NCBI RefSeq assembly: GCF_001427305.1
Contig: NZ_LMFZ01000011.1
Span: forward strand, 25,381 to 89,380
DNA: 64,000 nucleotides
Direction: 5' to 3'
DNA from: Duganella sp. Root1480D1
GTDB taxonomy: Bacteria; Pseudomonadota; Gammaproteobacteria; Burkholderiales; Burkholderiaceae_D
The notes under the pieces are model-generated. The model did no database searches. It saw only the letters and a program-made list of their open reading frames with translations, and had not been told where the DNA came from. Positions 49,011-64,000 of this stretch are shown here, piece after piece. The position numbers were made by a program, and so were the translations under genes. Position 1 is the first letter of the stretch; each line of letters begins with the position of its first letter.

Positions 49011-49736
49011 TTAAATAGTGCTTGCCAGCTCGCTCCAACGGGCTTCCAGCAATGCCGCGTATAGCATCGGTTGCAGCCCGTAGCTTCCCAGCGCAAACCC
49101 GTCATTCACTTCGATTAGCGCGGTTTCGCCATTGGCGAGCACGGCGAAGTCGATCGCATACCCCTGGGGCGCCCCGTCAAATGCGGCGATCGCCGAATCG
49201 ATAAACCTGAAATCCGGGAACTTCCGGAAGTCGCCCCAATAATGCTTGCACCCGACGACCGAGCCTTGGGTCACATAGACGCGATACTCGGAGACCATTT
49301 CCAGAACGTCAGCACAGACCACGCTGGCGTCATCGTCAATGCCGGCTGTAACGGCAAGGTCGGCGTAGTTCCGGATCACATGGCCAGGAAACTGCTTCAG
49401 TTTATTCGCGGCCGGCTTGATGAACACTTCCTGGCCCGAATCAGCCAGTTCCCGGACGTCTCTCAGGCGGGCTTCCCAGATCCGCCGTTTTGAATATTGC
49501 TCGAGCGCCGACGGCAAGGATGGAAGGGATGGAAATGGAATGCCGAGTTTCGCGAACGCTTTCTGGACGATTGGCACACCACCAACGACCAGCATTTCCC
49601 TCGTCAGCTCTATTTCGTCAAATGCCGTTGCCTCGAAAAAGCGGACCTCGTGACCGCGCTCCCTGAAGCCGATGAAGGCGCAATGACCGTTGGTTGTCGC
49701 AATCTCGCCTGCGCGTTTCTGGATCAATGCAATCAT
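49011..49736 (-). CDS. ATP-grasp domain protein (DUF4343-like)
   Basis: The 241-residue protein resembles ATP-grasp proteins of the DUF4343 type. A small N-terminal region is followed by the ATP-grasp strands with Lys in VFIKPAANKLKQF and the acidic Mg site in AIDFAVLANGETALIEVNDG. No signal peptide is present. Such proteins form amide or ester bonds using ATP and are often found in peptide-modification or defence-like clusters; the substrate is unknown. The start is 6 bp downstream of the DUF1963 gene stop, so they form one operon. A terminator-like hairpin follows the stop. Confidence 0.78.
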   Translation of the reverse strand: MIALIQKRAGEIATTNGHCAFIGFRERGHEVRFFEATAFDEIELTREMLVVGGVPIVQKAFAKLGIPFPSLPSLPSALEQYSKRRIWEARLRDVRELADSGQEVFIKPAANKLKQFPGHVIRNYADLAVTAGIDDDASVVCADVLEMVSEYRVYVTQGSVVGCKHYWGDFRKFPDFRFIDSAIAAFDGAPQGYAIDFAVLANGETALIEVNDGFALGSYGLQPMLYAALLEARWSELASTI

Positions 49737-49742
49737 GTTCTT

Positions 49743-50465
49743 TCACCCCGCATCGCTTTTCAAAGCGCCGAAGTCTTTTGCTTTCAGTCTTTCCGGCTCG
49801 ATAAAGACCATCAGCTTGTCGCCGTCATGCCAGCACCATTCCAGCTCGTCGTGGGATTTCAGCGTGATCAAAGAGATCCATGCTGGGCCTGGAGTTGGGT
49901 CATATGCCAGGGAATGGAAGGACGGATATCCCAACATATAGTCATCCGCGAAACATCCCTGCTCCGCCAGCCAATAGAGCATGTCGGTCTCAAAGGGCCA
50001 GTCATTGCGAAGCTCGGCACTACTTGGGATGTCGACGCCCACCGTCATCTTCAACTTTTTCGGCTGTGCAGACATTTGATGCGGACAGGCAGTCGCCGTC
50101 AGTTCATCTACATTCGGCCAATAGAACCCGAGCACATAGCCGTCATCCCCCCAGAAAACTTCCCCCTCCTCGTCGAATGCATAGAAGAGCGACAGGATTC
50201 CACTTTCGGGCAAAATTGAAGGACCGTTGTCGAGCTCGCCAAAATTGATCTGGCCGAGAAATCGATATTCGCCTACCTCATGCTCCGGCCAGGTGAAACC
50301 TGCTGGAACCACGGGGCTGCCGCCGAACCGGCTGTCATGATCGCCTGGAGCAGCATCCGCAAAGTCCAGCACTACGCTTGGCCTGGCGAGACCTTCGATA
50401 TATTCGAGATGTGGACGCAATTCTTCGTCGGATAAAACAAGCTCCCTCAATTTCTCGATCTTCAA
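49743..50465 (-). CDS. DUF1963 (YwqG-like) protein
   Basis: The C-terminal 240 residues are DUF1963: DSRFGGSPVVPAGFTWPEHE, RFLGQINFGEL, LSLFYAFDE and WISLITLKSHDE are family landmarks (conserved Phe-Gly-Gly and Gln-Ile-Asn). A TTG at 50463-50465 with GAGGGG eight bases upstream gives 240 residues. The next ATG upstream, at 50568-50570, would give about 276 residues but runs toward the start of the divergent EEP gene. DUF1963 proteins occur in polymorphic-toxin immunity sets and in B. subtilis YwqG, with unknown mechanism. The gene is followed by the ATP-grasp gene 6 bp later. Confidence 0.72.
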   Translation of the reverse strand: MKIEKLRELVLSDEELRPHLEYIEGLARPSVVLDFADAAPGDHDSRFGGSPVVPAGFTWPEHEVGEYRFLGQINFGELDNGPSILPESGILSLFYAFDEEGEVFWGDDGYVLGFYWPNVDELTATACPHQMSAQPKKLKMTVGVDIPSSAELRNDWPFETDMLYWLAEQGCFADDYMLGYPSFHSLAYDPTPGPAWISLITLKSHDELEWCWHDGDKLMVFIEPERLKAKDFGALKSDAG

Positions 50466-50603
50466 CGTTGCGTTCCCCTCGTTGGCTGGCAATGAATTCC
50501 TTGCGAATAATACAAGGTACCAGGCTTTCTCGGCAAAAAACGCGCGAAGGAAGCGGCTTCCCGCTCGCATATACTGGAGAGCCCGAACTTTCCTTCCTGG
50601 AGC

Positions 50604-51455
50604 ATGATGAGGACCCGCCGCCGTTTGATGCAGCTCTCTTTCCTGGCTGCGCTCGCCCCTGCTGCCTTTGCGCAGCAGGATGCAACGCTGAATATCGCCA
50701 CCTATAACCTGCGCATGAACACTGCGAGCGACGGTCCGAACGCCTGGCCGCATCGCAAGGAACTGGTCAAAAGCCTGGTGCGTTATCACGATTTTGACCT
50801 GCTCGCGACGCAAGAAGGTTTGCCCGACCAGATCGCCGACCTGGACGGCATGCAGGAATACGCCCACGTCGGCGTTGGCCGCGATGATGGCAAGAATGCC
50901 GGTGAACACTCCGCCATCTTCTACAAACGCCAACGCTTCACCCTGCTGCGCAATGCCGACTTCTGGCTGAGCCAGACGCCTGATCGCCCCTCGCTGGGAT
51001 GGGATGCCACTTGCTGCCACCGTATCGCATCCTGGGCGCAGCTGCAGGACCGCCAGACTGGCCGCAAGTTCTACTTCTTCTCCGTTCACTTCGACCATGA
51101 AGGCGAGGTGGCGCGCCGCGAATCGGCCAAGCTGATGCTGCGCAAGGTAAAGGAAATTGCCGGCTCCGAGCCAGTGATCGTGGCTGGCGATTTGAATTCC
51201 GTGCCGGAGACCGAACAGGTCGGCACCATGAAGTCTCAGTTGGCGGACGCATTCGATATTAGCGCGAAGCCAGCCTACGGCCCGGTTGGCACTTTCAACG
51301 GATTCAAGATCGATAGCCCGCTGAACGAGCGCATCGACTACATCTTCGTCAGCCCACAGGTGAAGGTCCTGAGCTACGCAACGCTGACCGATTCACTCCA
51401 CGGCCGCTTTCCTTCCGATCACCTACCGGTGCTGATCAAGGCGCGAATCAACTGA
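50604..51455 (+). CDS. exported endonuclease/exonuclease/phosphatase family protein
   Basis: The 283-residue protein has a signal peptide (to about residue 24, AFAQ) and the EEP fold: NIATYNLRMN near 30 with the catalytic Asn, TQEGLP near 70 with the metal-binding Glu, VIVAGDLNSVPE near 190 with Asp-x-Asn, DYIFVSP near 245 and the SDHLPV signature near 272. All catalytic residues look intact. Members cut DNA, phospholipids or inositol phosphates; the exported form suggests an extracellular or periplasmic phosphodiesterase. It is divergent from the DUF1963 gene; 138 bp separate the chosen starts. The ATG at 50604 and a second at 50607 share one GGAG. Confidence 0.88.
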   Translation: MMRTRRRLMQLSFLAALAPAAFAQQDATLNIATYNLRMNTASDGPNAWPHRKELVKSLVRYHDFDLLATQEGLPDQIADLDGMQEYAHVGVGRDDGKNAGEHSAIFYKRQRFTLLRNADFWLSQTPDRPSLGWDATCCHRIASWAQLQDRQTGRKFYFFSVHFDHEGEVARRESAKLMLRKVKEIAGSEPVIVAGDLNSVPETEQVGTMKSQLADAFDISAKPAYGPVGTFNGFKIDSPLNERIDYIFVSPQVKVLSYATLTDSLHGRFPSDHLPVLIKARIN

Positions 51456-51458
51456 CGG

Positions 51459-51503
51459 GTCCGTGTCCCACCGTGGGGTCAGCCCCCATGGTGGGACACG
51501 GGC
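51459..51503. repeat. dispersed palindrome (GCCCGTGTC / GGGGTCA family), copy 3
   Basis: The 45-bp palindrome has CCGTGTCCCACC and GGTGGGACACGG as perfect inner arms around GTGGGGTCAGCCCCCAT. It lies 3 bp past the EEP stop codon and upstream of the terminator shared with rpoC. It is the same family as 40959-41002 and 47020-47062. Confidence 0.78.
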
Positions 51504-51518
51504 TCAGCTGTGTATTGC

Positions 51519-51550
51519 TAAAAAAAACGCCACCCGAAGGTGGCGTTTTT
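51519..51550. terminator. bidirectional rho-independent terminator of rpoC and EEP gene
   Basis: ACGCCACC-cgaa-GGTGGCGT is flanked by runs of A on the left and T on the right (T run 51546-51550; A run 51520-51527). It can terminate rpoBC transcription on the minus strand and EEP gene transcription on the plus strand. It is 18 bp beyond the rpoC stop. Confidence 0.88.
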
Positions 51551-51567
51551 GCTGGCGTTGAAGCGGA

Positions 51568-55791
<4,224 letters not shown>

Positions 55792-55828
55792 GTATCACTC
55801 CAGATGGTGACGAATTCTTTACTTACTT

Positions 55829-55908
55829 AAAACCGGTAAACCGGCCGGGTGGCCGTCCCGTCCGACCCGCAGGGTCAGACGGCATTTACGCGGCTTCCGA
55901 GGGCGGTT

Positions 55909-55910
<2 letters not shown>
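55829..55910. repeat. compound palindrome with GACCC-GCA-GGGTC core, copy 2
   Basis: It lies in the rpoB-rpoC gap, with outer arms AAAACCG (55829-55835) and CGGTTTT (55904-55910) and the inner hairpin GTCcGACCC-GCA-GGGTCaGAC. The left flank AAAACCGGTAAA is the same as in copy 1 at 9367. The right arm again overlaps the TAA of the upstream gene (rpoB). Between the arms it is longer than copy 1, with an added GC-rich stem (CCGGCCGGGTGGCCG). Confidence 0.72.
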
Positions 55911-60018
<4,108 letters not shown>

Positions 60019-60127
60019 GGACACTCCGTGTGAGACAGGAAAAGGTAGAGAATTCAGCGTTGCGGGCGCGCTTCGCAAGACTCAATTCACTATAAAACAA
60101 CAACTTCTACTTCACAGACGACAAAGG

Positions 60128-60174
60128 AGCCAAGGGCGGACCCACCCTTCCGGGTGAAATCCGCCGCATTGGCT
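60128..60174 (-). promoter_or_regulatory. large hairpin in rplL-rpoB spacer
   Basis: On the minus strand AGCCAA, GGCGGA and CACCC (left) pair in register with GGGTG, TCCGCC and TTGGCT (right) around GGAA, giving a three-segment stem of 47 nt. In E. coli the rplL-rpoB spacer holds an attenuator and an RNase III site that lower rpoBC relative to ribosomal protein mRNA; this hairpin sits in the equivalent place. No T run follows, so processing rather than intrinsic termination is the better guess. Confidence 0.6.
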
Positions 60175-60208
60175 TCCTAAACTAAGGCAGTTACCCGCCT
60201 TGGTTCAA

Positions 60209-60583
60209 TTACTTCAGATCGGCCTTGGCGCCAGCTTCTTCCAGCTTCTTCTTAGCGGCTTCAGCGTCAGCTTTCGACAGGGCTTCTTTCACGGTCTTCG
60301 GTGCGCCGTCAACCAGGTCTTTGGCTTCTTTCAGGCCCAGACCGGTGATTTCGCGAACAGCCTTAATCACGCCAACTTTGTTAGCGCCGACTTCGGACAG
60401 AACCAGGTTGAATTCGGTCTGCTCTTCAGCAGCGGCTGCAGGACCTGCGCCACCAGCTGCTGGAGCTGCCATTGCAGCTGCGGACACGCCGAATTTTTCT
60501 TCGAATGCCTTGACCAGTTCGTTCAGGTCCATTACGGACATTTCGGACACTGCGTTCAGGATGTCGTCTTTGGAAATTGCCAT
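60209..60583 (-). CDS. rplL: 50S ribosomal protein L7/L12
   Basis: The 124-residue protein has the N-terminal dimerisation region ([28 protein letters not shown]), the Ala/Gly-rich hinge (residues about 38-55) and the C-terminal factor-binding domain with [20 protein letters not shown] and [10 protein letters not shown]. It recruits translation GTPases to the ribosome stalk. It follows rplJ with a 64-bp gap, the standard order, and is expected to be made in excess over rplJ. The rpoB hairpin spacer follows. Confidence 0.99.
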   Translation of the reverse strand: MAISKDDILNAVSEMSVMDLNELVKAFEEKFGVSAAAMAAPAAGGAGPAAAAEEQTEFNLVLSEVGANKVGVIKAVREITGLGLKEAKDLVDGAPKTVKEALSKADAEAAKKKLEEAGAKADLK

Positions 60584-60647
60584 TTGAAACTCCTAATTTG
60601 TTTGTAGTACTACAGAATTGGTATTGACTAAGAAACCAGGCCAGCGA

Positions 60648-61145
60648 TTAAGCGGCTTCGGTTTCTTTTTTGGCTGCCAGAGCAGCCAGACCACGTGCAA
60701 AGCCCGACACCGGAGCCAGCATAACGCCCAACAGCTGCGAAATGAGGACTTCACGGGAAGGAATGCTCGCCAGTGCGGTAACGCCAGCTACGTCGAGCTG
60801 TTTACCTGCATAGTTACCAGCCTTCAGGACCAGTTTGTCGTTGGTTTTGGCGAAGTCGGCGAGGACTTTCGCTGCAGCAACAGCATCATCCGAGATCGAG
60901 TAGATCAGCGGACCGGTCATGGAATCGGCCAGAGCGGCGAATTGCGTGCCTTCTACTGCACGACGTGCCAGGGTGTTCTTCAGAACACGGATGTACACGC
61001 CTTGCGCACGCGCATTGGCACGGAGTTTAGTCAAGTGACCAACCTGGATGCCACGGTACTCGGCCACAGCGATAGTTTGCGCAGTTGCTACTTTTGCGGA
61101 AACTTCGGCAACGACGGCCTTTTTGTCATTCAGATTGAGACCCAC
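60648..61145 (-). CDS. rplJ: 50S ribosomal protein L10
   Basis: From the GTG at 61143-61145 ([15 protein letters not shown]) the protein has 165 residues; AAGGAG lies six bases upstream, fixing this start over a longer frame reaching 61196. Landmarks are the N-terminal rRNA-binding domain ([26 protein letters not shown]) and the C-terminal helix that carries the L7/L12 dimers. L10 bound to L12 represses its own mRNA by binding the leader upstream (61146-61449). Standard operon position. Confidence 0.98.
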   Translation of the reverse strand: MGLNLNDKKAVVAEVSAKVATAQTIAVAEYRGIQVGHLTKLRANARAQGVYIRVLKNTLARRAVEGTQFAALADSMTGPLIYSISDDAVAAAKVLADFAKTNDKLVLKAGNYAGKQLDVAGVTALASIPSREVLISQLLGVMLAPVSGFARGLAALAAKKETEAA

Positions 61146-61449
61146 GGTCTTCTCCTTAAATAATGCTCGGCTTGCGCCTCGCATCGGTTCGAACAACGGC
61201 GTCCGAGGTTTAGGAGTCTAAAGGGACTACATAAACTTGTTCGGGTACACCATCTGCGTTGGGAGCTTTCGCTATTAACCAGAAGCCTACCTGATGCCTC
61301 CAGCCCAACGGTCTTTGAAGGCGCGGCCGGGTTGCCCCGGCCAGCCCAAAGATCCGCCCAGCCTTTCGACCGGGACTTAATTCTTTACTCTAACTAGCGG
61401 CATCAGGGCCAACACGCTGCGCGTGTCAGCACCTGACACCGGAAAGTTA
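61146..61449 (-). promoter_or_regulatory. rplJL mRNA leader (L10 autoregulatory region)
   Basis: This 304-bp gap between rplA and rplJ has no gene. It has features of the L10 leader: several stems, the CAACGCAGATGGTG stretch similar to the conserved part of L10 leaders, and a GGCCGGG-x4-CCCGGCC-type hairpin (near 61325-61342). Just below the rplA stop there are two overlapping hairpins, ACACGC-tgc-GCGTGT (61412-61426) and GTGTCAG-cac-CTGACAC (61423-61439), that cannot form together. In proteobacteria L10(L12)4 binds this leader and blocks rplJ translation. The AAGGAG of rplJ is at the end. Confidence 0.7.
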
Positions 61450-62139
61450 TTACAGGCCAGCGTGGTCTACGCGTACACCGGCGCCCATGGTGGACGACAG
61501 GGATACTTTACGCAGGTACACGCCTTTGGACGAAGCTGGCTTAGCCTTGTTCAGTGCGTCGATCAGGGCAACCAGGTTGGTCTTCAGATCAGCGTCAGCG
61601 AACGACTTGCGGCCGATGGTGGCGTGGATGATACCTGCCTTGTCGGTACGGTACTGAACCTGGCCGGCTTTCGCGTTTTTCACGGCGGTAGCGACGTCAG
61701 GGGTAACGGTGCCAACTTTCGGGTTAGGCATCAGGCCACGTGGGCCCAGGATCTGGCCCAGGGTACCAACGATACGCATGGTGTCCGGGGAAGCGATCAC
61801 GATGTCGAAAGGCATGTCGCCGGCTTTGACGCGCTCAGCCAGGTCTTCCATACCAACAACGTCAGCGCCGGCAGCTTTAGCTTGCTCAGCCTTGTCGCCG
61901 GTTGCGAACACAGCAACGCGAACGGTCTTACCGGTGCCGGCTGGCAGAACCACGGAACCACGAACAACCTGGTCGGACTTCTTAGGGTCCACGCCCAGCT
62001 GTACGGACACGTCGATCGATTCGTTGAACTTGGCGGTAGCCAGTTCTTTGATCAGAGCAACAGCGTTGTCGAAAGCGTACACTTTGGTACGGTCAACTTT
62101 AGCCTTGATGGCTTGAGCGCGCTTGGACAGTTTTGCCAT
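61450..62139 (-). CDS. rplA: 50S ribosomal protein L1
   Basis: The 229-residue protein has the L1 pattern: [37 protein letters not shown] and [20 protein letters not shown]. It binds 23S rRNA in the L1 stalk and represses translation of the rplKA mRNA. It begins 2 bp after rplK. Length and sequence are normal. Confidence 0.99.
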   Translation of the reverse strand: MAKLSKRAQAIKAKVDRTKVYAFDNAVALIKELATAKFNESIDVSVQLGVDPKKSDQVVRGSVVLPAGTGKTVRVAVFATGDKAEQAKAAGADVVGMEDLAERVKAGDMPFDIVIASPDTMRIVGTLGQILGPRGLMPNPKVGTVTPDVATAVKNAKAGQVQYRTDKAGIIHATIGRKSFADADLKTNLVALIDALNKAKPASSKGVYLRKVSLSSTMGAGVRVDHAGL

Positions 62140-62141
62140 GA

Positions 62142-62573
62142 TTAGATGCCCTCTACGGTGATGCCCATCGAACGTGCGGAACCAGCGATGGTGCGCACAG
62201 CAGCATCCAGGTCGGCAGCGGTCAGGTCCGGGGTCTTCAGTTTAGCGATTTCTTCAGCTTGAGCGCGGGTCAGCTTGCCTACCTTGTCGGTATGTGGCTT
62301 AGCGGAACCTTTTTGCACGCCGGAGTGCTTCTTGATCAGGAAGGTCGCTGGAGGGGTCTTCATCACGAAGGTGAAGGACTTGTCAGCGAACGCAGTGATC
62401 ACGACTGGGATTGGCATGCCTGGTTCCATACCTTGGGTCTGCGCGTTGAACGCTTTGCAGAATTCCATGATGTTCAGACCGCGCTGGCCCAGTGCTGGAC
62501 CGATTGGAGGGGATGGGTTTGCCTTACCAGCTGGAACTTGCAGCTTGATAAAGCCAATGATTTTCTTTGCCAT
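62142..62573 (-). CDS. rplK: 50S ribosomal protein L11
   Basis: The 143-residue protein starts [20 protein letters not shown] and has [22 protein letters not shown], the thiostrepton-site region, and [11 protein letters not shown] near the C-terminus. It binds the GTPase centre of 23S rRNA and is needed for RelA activation. It is coupled to rplA by a 2-bp gap. Confidence 0.99.
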   Translation of the reverse strand: MAKKIIGFIKLQVPAGKANPSPPIGPALGQRGLNIMEFCKAFNAQTQGMEPGMPIPVVITAFADKSFTFVMKTPPATFLIKKHSGVQKGSAKPHTDKVGKLTRAQAEEIAKLKTPDLTAADLDAAVRTIAGSARSMGITVEGI

Positions 62574-62700
62574 TTGGGCACTTCCTATCGTTGGATTGAG
62601 TAGTAGCGCCCCGCACGCGGCGGGGCTCCTCTTGTTTGCCTGATTGAACGCTCAGGCCGGCGGTTAGCTGCGAACCCCGGTAAGTCGGGGCCAACAATAC
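62574..62700 (-). other. nusG-rplK spacer with two hairpins
   Basis: The 127-bp spacer contains GCCCCGC-x5-GCGGGGC at about 62608-62626 and CCCCG-x6-CGGGG at about 62675-62690. Neither is followed by a T run. They may stabilise or pause the transcript. A promoter for rplKA is expected in this interval but no clear -35/-10 pair was identified. Confidence 0.5.
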
Positions 62701-63300
62701 TTAAACTTTTTCGACTTGACCGAACTCGAGTTCGACTGGAGTCGCGCGGCCGAAGATGGTGACAGACACACGCACCTTGGATTTCTCGTAGTTGACTTCT
62801 TCGACGTTGCCGTTGAAATCGGTGAACGGGCCATCCTTGATGCGGACTTGCTCGCCCACTTCGTACAGCACTTTCGGACGCGGCTTTTCCACGCCTTCCT
62901 GCATTTGCTGCATGATCTTGTCGATCTCGCGCGCAGGAATCGGGGTTGGCTTGTTCGATTTGCCGCCGATGAATCCGGTCACCTTGCTGGTGTTTTTCAC
63001 CAGGTGCCAGGTCTCGTCGGTCATTTCCATTTCCACCAGAACGTAGCCCGGGAAAAAGCGGCGCTCGGTAACGGACTTCTGACCGTTACGAACTTCAACG
63101 ACTTCTTCGGTCGGCACCAGGATCTGGCCGAACTGGTCTTGCATACCGGCGCGCTCGACGCGCTCCATCAAGGCGCGCTGAACGCTTTTCTCCATACCGG
63201 AGTAGGCATGCACGACGTACCAGCGCTTGTTGCTGACTGGAGTCGACACTGCCTGCGCAGGCTCTTCCTTGCCCGGCTCGTCTTGTACAATTTCGCTCAT
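62701..63300 (-). CDS. nusG: transcription termination/antitermination protein NusG
   Basis: From the ATG at 63298-63300 ([10 protein letters not shown]) the protein has 199 residues, with the NGN domain ([31 protein letters not shown]) and the C-terminal KOW domain ([20 protein letters not shown]). It couples RNA polymerase to Rho and to ribosomal S10. The ATG overlaps the secE stop by 1 bp (TAATG); the longer frame that begins 12 bp upstream lies inside secE and is rejected. An acidic N-terminal extension of about 25 residues precedes the NGN domain. Confidence 0.98.
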   Translation of the reverse strand: MSEIVQDEPGKEEPAQAVSTPVSNKRWYVVHAYSGMEKSVQRALMERVERAGMQDQFGQILVPTEEVVEVRNGQKSVTERRFFPGYVLVEMEMTDETWHLVKNTSKVTGFIGGKSNKPTPIPAREIDKIMQQMQEGVEKPRPKVLYEVGEQVRIKDGPFTDFNGNVEEVNYEKSKVRVSVTIFGRATPVELEFGQVEKV

Positions 63301-63683
63301 TATTTCTTCCAACCCAGGATGAGGTCGTACAACACAAATTCGAGGATCTTATCCGTGCCCCAGAGGAAAATCGCCATCACGGTCACGAACGCGAACACGA
63401 TCAGGGTAATCTGGGTGGCCTCCTTGCGAGTCGGCCACACGACCTTTTTGGTCTCGCGAACGGATTCCTTAGCAAAATTCAGGAAATCACGGCCTGCAGC
63501 AGAGGTGTACGCGATGCCGGCGGAAATAAGCAAACCAACCACAAGCGCAGCTGCCCGCACCAGGGTTGGTTTACCGGTCAGGACGAAAAATCCGACCACG
63601 CCTGCAATCAACGCCACAACTGCCAACACGACTTTGAACTTATCGTTCGTCGTGCTAACGGTTTGCACGGATTGATTAGACAT
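63300..63683 (-). CDS. secE: preprotein translocase subunit SecE
   Basis: The 127-residue protein has three membrane helices (about 18-36, 42-60 and 93-115), the long proteobacterial form. The conserved cytoplasmic helix [20 protein letters not shown] contacts SecY. It stabilises the SecYEG channel. It precedes nusG in the standard order, with overlapping stop and start codons. Confidence 0.98.
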   Translation of the reverse strand: MSNQSVQTVSTTNDKFKVVLAVVALIAGVVGFFVLTGKPTLVRAAALVVGLLISAGIAYTSAAGRDFLNFAKESVRETKKVVWPTRKEATQITLIVFAFVTVMAIFLWGTDKILEFVLYDLILGWKK

Positions 63684-63718
63684 TTACTTTTACTTTCGGT
63701 GCCCTGCACCAGATTCGG

Positions 63719-63794
63719 TGGCAGGGGCGGAGGGCATCGAACCCCCAACCTTCGGTTTTGGAGACCGACGCTCTGCCAATTGAGCTACGCCCCT
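63719..63794 (-). tRNA. tRNA-Trp (anticodon CCA)
   Basis: The minus strand folds as a standard cloverleaf of 76 nt. The acceptor stem AGGGGCG pairs with CGCCCCT, the D arm is GCTC...GAGC, the anticodon loop is CTCCAAA with anticodon CCA, and the T arm is GGGGG-TTCGATG-CCCTC. The discriminator is G and the 3' CCA is encoded. It lies between tuf and secE, as in many proteobacteria. Confidence 0.97.
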
Positions 63795-63824
63795 ACGTAA
63801 AACTTTACAGTGGAATCCGTAATT

Positions 63825-63851
63825 CTAGCACCCATCAGCGATGGGCGCTAG
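63825..63851 (-). other. hairpin in tuf - tRNA-Trp spacer
   Basis: CTAGC and CCCATC pair with GATGGG and GCTAG around an AGC loop, with a single A/C mismatch. No T run follows on the minus strand, so it may be a processing or Rho-linked 3' end of tuf mRNA rather than an intrinsic terminator. Confidence 0.5.
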
Positions 63852-63873
63852 CCTTGGCTGGATTCTTTTCGCC

Positions 63874-64000
63874 TTAAGCCAGGATCTTGGCCACGACGCC
63901 GGCGCCGACGGTACGGCCGCCTTCACGGATTGCGAAACGCAGGCCTTCTTCCATAGCGATCGGGGAGATCAGCTTGACGGTGATGGAGACGTTATCGCCT
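63874..64000 (-). CDS. tuf: elongation factor Tu, C-terminal end only
   Basis: The last 41 codons of EF-Tu are visible, with [20 protein letters not shown] followed by [20 protein letters not shown], the invariant C-terminus of domain 3. The stop TAA is at 63874-63876, and the gene continues beyond the right edge. EF-Tu delivers aminoacyl-tRNA to the ribosome. Its place just before tRNA-Trp-secE-nusG marks it as the tufB-type copy. Confidence 0.98.
   Translation of the reverse strand, partial: GDNVSITVKLISPIAMEEGLRFAIREGGRTVGAGVVAKILA

Overview
The window reads as a stretch of a high-GC betaproteobacterial chromosome. It is most likely from the Oxalobacteraceae (Massilia / Duganella / Janthinobacterium type). 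That placement is an inference from the standard beta/gamma gene order tuf - tRNA-Trp - secE - nusG - rplKAJL - rpoBC, the Burkholderiales-like proteins (DUF1631, cysteine desulfurase-rhodanese fusion, M64 peptidase) and dispersed GGGGTCA-type palindromes in gene gaps. No phage, integrase, insertion sequence or CRISPR array is visible.

Layout. (1) 1-12406, all on the minus strand: one compact operon. Transcribed from right to left it encodes a Tat-signal TldD-like protein, a TldE-like protein, a second TldD-like/TldE-like pair, a DUF4159 protein, a MoxR AAA+ ATPase, a DUF58 protein, a BatA-type membrane protein, a DUF4175-like membrane protein and a further membrane protein cut by the window edge. 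The duplicated protease module joined to a MoxR chaperone set is the most system-like part of the window. (2) 12407-18683: a perfect 38-bp-arm inverted repeat, an exported methyltransferase-like protein and a periplasmic solute-binding-like protein on the plus strand, a probable 32-residue membrane peptide, then minus-strand genes for an exported serine hydrolase, an M1 aminopeptidase and an unknown exported protein. (3) 18724-27375: a 2883-residue cyclic beta-1,2-glucan synthase (NdvB/ChvB type), followed by a fragment of a GH35 beta-galactosidase and a TonB-dependent receptor with its terminator.

(4) 30286-37000: a three-part protein (cysteine desulfurase, degenerate persulfide-dioxygenase-like domain, rhodanese) divergent from an Lrp/AsnC regulator, then an HPP-CBS membrane protein, a retropepsin-like protease and a DUF1631 protein. 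(5) 36992-51455: a mosaic of small genes. It holds two tandem paralogues of unknown function, cupins, an ADP-ribosylglycohydrolase with an internal deletion, a DUF885 peptidase-like protein, a hotdog thioesterase divergent from an orphan multi-TM histidine kinase, an Mpo1/DUF962 protein, a winged-helix/nucleotidyltransferase-like regulator, MmcQ/YjbR, an M64 peptidase, an AraC regulator, a cluster of unknown/ATP-grasp/DUF1963 genes and an exported endonuclease/exonuclease/phosphatase protein. (6) 51519-64000, all minus strand: the transcription-translation core rpoC, rpoB, rplL, rplJ, rplA, rplK, nusG, secE, tRNA-Trp and the 3' end of tuf.

Several convergent pairs overlap at their 3' ends, and two families of intergenic palindromes recur in the gaps. 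All functional statements come from reading motifs and translations. No database search was possible.
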